Shown here piece by piece: positions 57,400-64,000 of a stretch of 64,000 nucleotides of DNA (position 1 is its first letter; each line of letters starts with the position of its first letter). The notes under the pieces are model-generated. The model had not been told where the DNA came from and made no database searches. It saw only the letters and a list, made by a program, of their open reading frames with translations. This DNA is from Anoplopoma fimbria (Eukaryota; Chordata; Actinopteri; Perciformes; Anoplopomatidae), in assembly GCF_027596085.1 (NCBI RefSeq), contig NC_072472.1, positions 10,063,219 to 10,127,218 of the forward strand, read 5' to 3'. Position numbers and translations under genes: made by a program.

Positions 57400-57551
57400 C
57401 TGAATGAAAAAGGTACAGTGGTTTAATGGCAGAAGCATGTAAACATTAAACATTTTGGTTTTGTCAACATTTAATACAGGTCTCCATTCAGAGATTCCTC
57501 TGGGCAACATTTAAAGCAGACTGCAATGAATCCTAGATAACGGTGTTGTGC

Positions 57552-58068
57552 CATAGACTGTATTTGAGAAATGGACGTCGTCACTGTGGCGTCACCCGTT
57601 GGTTTGTAGACTGCTGTTTTGAAGCCTTGAGTTTGGCATATTGGCCGATGCCATCTTGTTATTTTACAACCAGAGGTGAGGTGAGAGGGTGTAGATAAGT
57701 AAAATCGAACGCTAAATAAGGACATTTTGGTGACCAAAATTGTTACAATGAACTTTCATGAACTGACAACACACAAGCATACCCTGCTTTATGGTATATT
57801 TGACTCTAAATGGACAATAATTAGACTTGAAACTAAAAGATTGAGAACATAAACTCATGTTTACAATGTTTACTGAGGGAATAAATCAAGTTAGAAGTAG
57901 AGTCATTTTCTCATAGACTTCTATATAACTAGAGGAGTCGCCCCCTGATGGCCATTAGAAAGACTGCAAGTTTAAGGCACTTTGCATTGAGTTCACTTCT
58001 TAGATTTGGACGTTGCATTAAAATTATATTTGGTATGATTAACATTGCATTTTTGTTACTTACTTACA
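57552..58068. mobile_element. Non-autonomous interspersed repeat inside the last hpgd-like intron
   Basis: It begins CATAGACTGTATTTGAGAAA with GGACGTCGTCACTGTGGCGT and ends near CATTGCATTTTTGTTACTT. The second half (from 57,829) is a diverged copy of 55,812-56,067. The opening segment is one I know as common in teleost genomes. The class is not assigned because clear terminal repeats were not seen. Confidence 0.6.
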
Positions 58069-58184
58069 CTGTCACGTTCCCCTTTTAGACAATTGGCATG
58101 AACACAAACACACCTCACAGCTAAGAAAATGCAAACAATAAGATAAAGAATGTGGTTCGATTTCTTAAAAAATCTTCAACTCAC

Positions 58185-58339
58185 TTCAACACCCCTTTGT
58201 CCACAAACACTCGTGTCTCAGCAGCCAGCTGGGAAAATTGTCCCATTCTGTCATAAATGTTGGAGAAGAGGTCAGTTTGGACGAAAGCTGGACAAAGGGC
58301 GTTGAACCGTATACCGTAGCCCGCGCCGGTGGAGGCAGC
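58185..58339 (-). pseudogene. hpgd-like block 3 (substrate-side segment)
   Basis: 155 bp between TTTCCCAG and GTGAGT. It begins in phase 0 with Ala-Ala-Ser-Thr-Gly, contains RFNALCPAFVQTDLF and MGQFSQLA, and ends in the codon split shared with block 4. It corresponds to human residues about 166-220. The reading frame is intact. Confidence 0.8.
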
Positions 58340-58490
58340 CTGGGAAACGACACAAAAACACACACAATCAGGTTTCAATTGCTCAGAGGCTAAATGTAGA
58401 ATGCATGCAATAAAAGGATGAAAAGGTCATCCTTTTATTGTCCTATTATCACCATTTTCAGTGGTGATAATGAAAATAAGTGCGAGTCAC

Positions 58491-58614
58491 CTTTGATTTG
58501 CTCCTCTGATTCAACCTTACAGTTGAGGAACAGAGTTCTCTGTTGTCCGTACTGTTTGTTGAGAGCTTCCTCCAAACTCTTCCCTGCAGATTCATTCACA
58601 TCCAGGAGGGCTAC
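58491..58614 (-). pseudogene. hpgd-like block 2
   Basis: 124 bp between CTGTGCAG and GTGACT. It encodes the second beta-alpha unit with the NAD-selecting Asp (VALLD), then a charged helix and NCKVESEEQI. It corresponds to human residues about 32-73 and has no internal stop. Confidence 0.8.
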
Positions 58615-59043
58615 CTGCACAGGTGGAGGACCACCAGATATATAAACATGTGCAATTCATGAATGCATTTTTTTGGACGGTTTCTAGAGATATACTGCCA
58701 TTCAATGGGCACAGAAAATATATATGTATACGTCACAAAAAGTAATGTCGATGAATACTCTTACCCATATTTATGTCATAATTAACTGCCAAACATACAC
58801 TGTAAGTAATGCAAAAAACAAAAGTAAGAGCTCTTGATTTTATCTTTTATGTATTACTTTGTAGTAAAACGTTCACCATTAAATACAACTATCAAAAAAC
58901 TGCACATTGTTACATGTTATTGCACAAAATATATACACGAAATTGCAAAAATGATGGCTCTTTGCTTGTTGTAATGTGAACAATAGCACACAGGTGCCCA
59001 TAAAATGTGCACACCCACTCACTGTTCACTTATGATGTGTAAC

Positions 59044-59124
59044 TGTGTCTAAACTCTCCGTTATTGCTTTCCCTATCCCCAGCGCTGCTCCAGTTAGCAC
59101 TGCAGTTTTACCATTTAATGCCAT
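59044..59124 (-). pseudogene. hpgd-like block 1 (start codon and NAD-binding glycine motif)
   Basis: It matches the N-terminus of HPGD up to Thr-Glu-Ser-Leu, then lacks about four residues of the usual helix. The only donor keeping frame with block 2 is a weak GTTACA at 59,043. Unspliced, the frame meets TGA at 59,028. This block looks degraded. Confidence 0.65.
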
Positions 59125-60489
59125 GTCAGCTGTTCTTCAACTGTACAGGATCAACGCTGGACGAACAAAAGGATGAAGTGATAGAAGTTAGTGAGCTTTT
59201 TACACAGGAACACGGTGTTCAATATCTGTCAAACCCTCCTGGGCAGAGATATCTGAAATATCAACAGCCCATTGATTGGATCGATGTGGTCACATGACTG
59301 TCAATGCTCCTTATCTCTATGGTTTAGGTCCAATCCCAATGTGCCTTAAGGCTCTAGAAGTGGTATAAATATAAATGGGACGGTGACTTATCACGTTTGA
59401 TGAAACCAAAACATGTTATTTACAATTGTGGGGGGGTTTTGTGCCTAATTTGAACGTCTTTCAGGCTCTTGTCTCACCAGATGAGAGGTATAATTGTTGT
59501 AATTTTGTCAAAACACCTTTAATAACAAACATTAAAATAAATGGTTGATGAATAAACCAGGTGTATAAGATAGACATGTGTAAAATACACAATCTTGAAT
59601 GCTCAATGTTAAAGTTCATGTATTAAAATGTGTTCTCTTTGTTTACCTTTTCTTTTCTAGAGTTACATTATTCTTCAAATAGTTACATTAATCTTTTCTG
59701 TGTTATTTGAATGTTGACCTTTGGACGTCTAGTTTTACATTTCTTACATTTACATTTCTCCTCAGAAGGAGTAAATGATTGAAAGTACCCACATTTTTGG
59801 TTCAGTACAGTAACTTATTTGAAAAAAAATTACACGCCACTGCACCTGAAATTAACACATTTCAATATTTTTCTTTGAGCACATGTTGTTTGACTTACAT
59901 CCATTGATTGTAGTGTTTTTTTGACACTGTCATCCCGTTGACAGTCCAATAATTTCCGTGATTTTTGGAGTGATTTCCTGTGAAGAAACCTTTGACTCTA
60001 GTATGTCAACAAAATAAAACCAAAAATTTGAATTATGCCAATTAGCACATATTTATTAAGATAATGTTGAATTGCAAAAATAATTATCAGAGGATATGCA
60101 AAAGTTCACAGTATGGAGAATATGTGCAATGTACAGATATAATATGTGAATGTATGTTTTTATATTTTGAAATTGGTTGTTAAAGTCTGAAATTGGTCAT
60201 GATTTTTGATTTAATATTGTTGTTCTTCTAGGAAGTTAATTTGGTTATTTTGTAGGAATTAAACGTGGTTATTACTATGACTTTATTGCGTTTTAATAAA
60301 AAACACTGTTGTAAAAGAATACACTGGTTTGTATTTTACTCTTTTGGTAATTTTTATTATACTTTTTACAAATGTGAAGTTCACTGAATCATCACAACTT
60401 TAGACCAAGTTGAATAATTACAGAAAAATACAGAAAGTGAGAATTTATTTCTGATTTTTTTATTTTTTATTTAATTAGTTATTAGATCT

Positions 60490-60640
60490 TGAACTGTGTG
60501 TGGGGGAACCGGAGAACCCGGAGAAAACCCACTCACGCCACCCCAGTAGTCGAACACACAAACTGAGAGATGGCTCAGGTCCGGGAATCGAACCCTCGCC
60601 TTCTAGCTGTGTGTCGACCACTGAGGTGGCGATGAGAGCT
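60490..60640 (-). repeat. Fish interspersed repeat fragment upstream of the tandem-unit gene
   Basis: GGAGAACCCGGAGAAAACCC near the start and GGGAATCGAACCCTCGCCTT then GACCACTGAGGTGGCG at the end are a very common element in fish genomes. The GGGAATCGAACCC word looks like a reversed tRNA B-box. Confidence 0.5.
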
Positions 60641-60731
60641 CGAGAGGTGAGACCACATCCAGGTGAGACCTAGGTGTGGTCAAGATGAAAACCACATAAA
60701 AGAGTTTTTGTCTGTTTGGATTTGTGCCGCC

Positions 60732-60751
60732 GTTGTCTAGCAACGGTTGCC
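60732..60751 (+). promoter_or_regulatory. RFX X-box-like motif upstream of the tandem-unit gene
   Basis: GTTGTCTAGCAAC (60,732-60,744) fits the X-box pattern GTNRCC-N-RGYAAC with one mismatch. It overlaps a second palindrome, GCAACGGTTGCC (60,740-60,751), giving three RFX-type half sites in 20 bp. A TATA-like CATAAAAG lies at about 60,695. RFX factors are known to drive ciliary and spermatid genes. The link to this gene is inferred from position, about 230 bp before its first ATG. Confidence 0.4.
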
Positions 60752-60929
60752 GAGCTGCGGGAGTTGTTTTTGTTTGGCTTCAGCTGTGGTCCAGTGGTTT
60801 TGATGTGTGATGTCATGGCTTTGATTCTTTGAAGTAGGACATTTGTTGAAGCCTATATCCAGCCAACATTTCTACTGCTCGTCAGTTTTAAACCAACAGG
60901 CGACGAGGACAGTCAGCTCTCAGAGCACA

Positions 60930-62491
60930 GAGCACAGAAGGTAATCGGCCATAATAAAACGGCAACAAGCACCATGAATAAATCAGAAGAATCACAGAAG
61001 ATGCAGGAGATGGAGTTCAGTTTTGAAATCCACCCGCTGATCGACTCCTTTTTCATGAAGCTTTCAGCAAAACAGTGGGGACGGTTAAAATCTGGCAGAC
61101 CAGATGAAATCACCAAAGTTTTGATGGCAGAACTGGTTTTGGAGATGATAACAACGTTGTCCAAAGCCCACGAGACAGAATTAAAGAGCAAAAACATAAC
61201 GGTGTCTGAAGAAGACGTCAAGGCCAGACTGGGGGAGACGGTCAAATTCTGTTTTAACATTGTTCTGGACATCACAGGCCAAGTCCAGTGCAAAAGCATG
61301 GACCGCTTGCTAGACCTGATCAACGCAGAGGTCGCGGCCAGTGTCAATTCACAGCACATCACTCCCCCCCGGAAGACTCGACACAATGGTTCATCACGCC
61401 CTGAAAATGGCAAGGAGATTCACGGGCAAGATGAAGAGGATTTTCAGACCTCAAACACAACGGCAGAGAAAAAGCCAAGACCTGGTGATGACCGACCTGG
61501 AGTCGCCAGTTGATGAGTCTCCAAAACCAGAAAACTCAGAGAAGGTCCCATCAGACAGCGTGACAGAGACGGAGAGAGTTCAATCACCCCAGGAAATAAT
61601 TCAGAGGGAGATGAGTAGCATCACTGACTCTCTCTTGGAGGAAATGTCAGACTCTGAGTACGAGAGGTTGCAGTCTGAAAGCTCCCTGGAAATAATAGTT
61701 GATGAGGACATCCTTCAAGAGCTGCAGGAATCTGAGGAAGTGGAGGGCAAACAGGAGAGCGAGCCGGCCGAGACAGACAAAGGAAGCAAACTCAAGAGCT
61801 TTTTTTGGAAAGCACTTTGTCAAAACCTGGCTGAATCGCATGCTGGTTCAACTAAAGACCAAATTTCAGCATCACTCCAAAGCTAAAAGCGGCCCCTTGA
61901 CGCTGTCAGACATAAATGACATCATCCCCACCATGACAGCGGACGATGGAACCCCACAGGCCGGAAACCAGGAATGTGTGCTGCCCATGTTAAAGAGGAT
62001 TCCAAAAGGAAAAGCCCTGATCATCACACGGGTGCTGAGTAACTTCATCTTCAGACATGTGACGGAGAGGAAGCCGCCCAAGGGAGCGTCTAGAGGGAGT
62101 GAGTCAGACGGGACCCTCAGCATTCCTCAGTCTCAAGCTGACATGTACGCTGAGATTTGGGACAAAGTGTGGAACTTCCTGGGTCTGTTGGAGTGGTGGC
62201 AAAACACTCAGGTGGACCGTCTCGCTAAAAAGATGAGACGCGCCTTAAAGGCCAACGAGTCACCAGCACTGACACCACCACGGACACAAGCACGGACACC
62301 ATCACCGACACCGTCACCGGCACGGACACCATCACCGATACCGACCCCGGCACGGACACCATCACCGATACCGACCCCGGCACGGACACCATCACCTGAC
62401 GTCGTCCACCAGAAGAGCGCTGCTCCGCCGAATCGTGCTTCTCCGGCGCCGGATAACACAGTGCAGGACGCAAAGCGGAAGATCAAAGCAC
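60930..62491 (+). repeat. Coding tandem unit 1 of the unknown 3'-end gene
   Basis: Similarity to unit 2 begins at about 60,930 (GCACAGAAGGT followed by ATCGGCCATAAT) and runs through the proline linker. The offset between units is 1,556 bp at the N-terminal ATG. It grows to 1,608 bp after unit 2's extra 54 bp, less the two inserted bases in unit 1. Without those two bases the unit is exactly 518 codons. Confidence 0.9.
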
Positions 62492-64000
62492 AGAAGGTGA
62501 TCGGCCATAATGAAACGGCAACAAGCACCATGAATGAATCCAAAGAATCACAGAAGGAGCAGGTGATGGAGGTCTCTTTTGAAATTCACCCACTGATCGA
62601 CTCCTTTTTTAAGAGGCTTTCAGCAGAACAGTGGGGACTGTTAAAATCCGGCACCCCAGATGACACCACCAACGTTTTGATGGCAGAACTGGTTTTGGAG
62701 GTGATAACAACGTTGTCCAAAGCCTACGAGACAGAATTAGGGAGCAAAGACATGTCGGTGTCTGAAGAAGACGTCAAGGCCAGACTGGGCGACAAAGTCA
62801 CACTCTGTTTTCAGGTTGTTCTGGACATCCCAGGCCATGTCCAGTGCAAAAGCGTGGACCGCTTGCAAGACCTAATCAACACAGAGGTCGCAGCAAGTGT
62901 CAATTCACAGCACATCACTCCCCCTGGAAGACTCAACACAATGGTTCATCACGCCCTGAAAATGACAAAGAAATTTACGGGCAAGATGAAAAGGATTTTC
63001 ACACCTCGACCACAACGGCAGAGAAAAAGCCAAGACCTGGTGATGATCGACCTGGAGTCGCCAGTTGATGAGTCTCCAAAACCAGAAAACTCAGACAGTG
63101 ATGAGCACTATCAAACACTGGTTTCACCTGTGAGAACAGAAAACCCAGAGAAGGTCCCATCAGACAGCGTGACAGAGACGGAGAGAGTTCAATCACCCCA
63201 AGAAATAATTCAGAGGGAGATGAGTAGCATCACTGACTCTCTCTTGGAGGAAATGTCAGACTCTGAGTACGAGAGGTTGCAGTCTGAAAGCTCCCTGGAA
63301 ATAACAGTTGATGAGGACATCCTTCAAGAGCTGCAGGAATCTGAGGAAGTGGAGGGCAAACAGGAGAGCGAGCCGGCCGAGACAGACAAAGGAAGCAAAC
63401 TCAAGAGCTTTTTTGGAAAGCACTTTGTCAAAACCTGGCTGAATCGCATGCTGGTTCAACTAAAGACCAAATTTCAGCATCACTCCAAAGCTAAAAGCGG
63501 CCCCTTGACGCTGTCAGACATAAATGACATCATCCCCACCATGACAGCGGACGATGGAACCCCACAGGCCGGAAACCAGGAATGTGTGCTGCCCATGTTA
63601 AAGAGGATTCCAAAAGGAAAAGCCCTGATCATCACACGGGTGCTGAGTAACTTCATCTTCAGACGTGTGACGGAGAGGAAGCCACCCAAGGGAGCGTCTA
63701 GAGGGAGTGAGTCAGACGGGACCCTCAGTGTTCCTCAGTCTCAAGCTGACATGTACGCTGAGATTTGGGACAAAGTGTGGAACTTCCTGGGTCTGTTGGA
63801 GTGGTGGCAAAACACTCAGGTGGACCGTCTCGCTAAAAGGATGAGACGCGCCTTAAAGGCCAACGAGTCACCAGCACTTACACCGGCTCGGACACCGGCT
63901 CGGACACCATCACCGACACCAGCTCGGACACCGGCACGGACACGTACACCAGCACGGACACCATCACCGACACCGGCTCGGACACCATCACCGACACCGG
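60974..64000 (+). CDS. Tandem-unit protein of unknown family; unit 1 carries two frameshifts; runs off the window end
   Basis: I do not recognise this family. Two copies of a 518-codon unit lie head to tail (unit ATGs at 60,974 and 62,530). From 61,807 to the window end a single frame is open without a stop. Unit 1 upstream of that is split into three frames by one extra base at C7 (61,364-61,370) and one at T7 (61,800-61,806), compared with unit 2, so the literal ATG product stops at 61,513 (179 aa). Order within a unit: a mostly helical-looking module (residues about 1-125, with SFEIHPLIDSFF and a Ser-Glu-Glu-Asp-Val-rich stretch); a Lys/Arg patch; an acidic Ser/Glu region; a module with IIPTMTADDG and LPMLKRIPKGKALIITRVL; a Trp-rich helix (VWNFLGLLEWW); and an Arg-Thr-Pro-Ser-Pro linker. 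No signal peptide, membrane segment or enzyme motif is seen. The frame is open upstream only to a TGA near 60,826, with no earlier ATG. No intron is evident. Confidence 0.7.
62270..62397 (+). repeat. Coding minisatellite (Arg-Thr-Pro-Ser-Pro linker) of unit 1
   Basis: A GC-rich array of CGGACACC / CATCACCG blocks. Its core is a 30-bp period repeated three times, starting at about 62,318, 62,348 and 62,378 and encoding ARTPSPIPTP. Every period is a multiple of three, so copy-number change keeps the frame. The linker is dense in Ser-Pro and Thr-Pro dipeptides. Confidence 0.85.
62492..64000 (+). repeat. Coding tandem unit 2 (incomplete at the window edge)
   Basis: The second copy is fully open in one frame from start to window end. 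It differs from unit 1 by a 54-bp in-frame segment at about 63,094-63,147, flanked by GAAAACTCA and GAAAACCCA. The short direct repeats suggest that unit 1 lost the segment by slippage or recombination. The copy continues beyond position 64,000. Confidence 0.9.
63874..64000 (+). repeat. Coding minisatellite (Arg-Thr-Pro-Ser-Pro linker) of unit 2, continuing past the window
   Basis: Same kind of array as in unit 1 but with different block order (repeated Ala-Arg-Thr-Pro and Ser-Pro-Thr-Pro), showing independent expansion or contraction. It is still open in the coding frame at position 64,000. Confidence 0.85.

Larger units (their letters stand above)
57282..59124 (-). pseudogene. Remnant of a 15-hydroxyprostaglandin dehydrogenase-like (SDR) gene lacking its catalytic exons
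   Basis: Four exon-like blocks in correct order on the minus strand match HPGD, the cytosolic NAD-dependent enzyme that oxidises the 15-OH of prostaglandins. Block 1 (59,124-59,044) starts MALNGKTAVLTGAALGIG, with the SDR nucleotide-binding TGxxxGxG. Block 2 (58,614-58,491) reads VALLDVNESAGKSLEEALNK and has good AG/GT borders. Block 3 (58,339-58,185) has IRFNALCPAFVQT and GT at its end. Block 4 (57,399-57,282) starts after an AG, and the codon split across its border gives VLNPSEVAEGLLELV as in the family, then a stop. Between blocks 2 and 3 only 151 bp remain, so human residues about 73-165 (NAG motif, Ser138, Tyr151, Lys155) are absent. Block 2 ends in phase 1 whereas block 3 begins in phase 0, so direct splicing shifts the frame. 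A deletion derivative or an assembly collapse would both explain it. Confidence 0.8.
59125..60929. other. Intergenic region between the hpgd remnant and the tandem-unit gene
   Basis: Very AT-rich to about 60,480, then the interspersed repeat (60.49 kb). A GC-richer segment (60,640-60,930) follows with the X-box-like motif and a TATA-like CATAAAAG, a plausible promoter region for the + strand gene. Confidence 0.45.

Noticed and set aside
60974..61513. Stand-alone 179-residue protein
   Set aside because: Its last 45 or so residues arise from the C7 frameshift; comparison with unit 2 shows the homologous frame continues elsewhere.
62208..62543. Minus-strand Gly/Val/Asp repeat frame
   Set aside because: Antisense shadow of the coding minisatellite in the + strand tandem-unit gene.

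Overview
This window is nuclear DNA of a bony fish, probably a percomorph teleost. The evidence is an intronless dopamine D1 receptor coding region with teleost-type sequence, several tRNA-derived SINE and MITE families typical of fish genomes, vertebrate-style short exons of an SDR gene, and a very high density of long dinucleotide microsatellites. Bacterial features such as operons or Shine-Dalgarno sites are absent. Most of the 64 kb is AT-rich intergenic DNA in which open frames are short and meaningless.

Layout. Positions 1-16,800 are gene-free: microsatellites, a MITE with clear terminal inverted repeats at 4,275-4,580, and scattered older repeats. Positions 14.7-16.8 kb are unusually packed with simple repeats. 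They end at a TATA-containing promoter candidate (about 16,937) and an inferred 5' UTR intron (17,191-17,443) leading into the one unambiguous intact gene, drd1 (17,457-18,848, + strand). Positions 19-57 kb are again without a convincing intact gene. They hold a G-quadruplex candidate, a roughly 295-bp fold-back element, a broken PIF/Harbinger transposase (minus strand, 33.46-34.16 kb), tRNA-derived SINEs, and about 1 kb of TATG/TA/TTA-type satellite at 53.45-54.43 kb.

Positions 57.28-59.12 kb (minus strand) carry four ordered exon-like blocks of a 15-hydroxyprostaglandin dehydrogenase (hpgd)-like SDR gene. The exons for the active site (human residues about 73-165, with Ser138, Tyr151 and Lys155) have no room to exist and the remaining exon phases do not match, so I read it as a gene remnant.

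Positions 60.97-64.0 kb (+ strand, running off the window) hold the most interesting object: a tandem-unit coding sequence of a protein family I do not recognise. A 518-codon unit is present one complete time and a second, incomplete time. Each unit has an N-terminal module, a basic patch, an acidic region, a C-terminal module and a proline/Ser-Thr-Pro minisatellite linker. Unit 1 carries two +1 homopolymer frameshifts relative to unit 2. The N-terminal module is strongly diverged between units (30 replacement versus 10 silent codon differences in 127) while the C-terminal part is about 99% identical. An RFX X-box-like motif lies about 230 bp upstream of the first ATG. The genes show no evident functional connection with one another.
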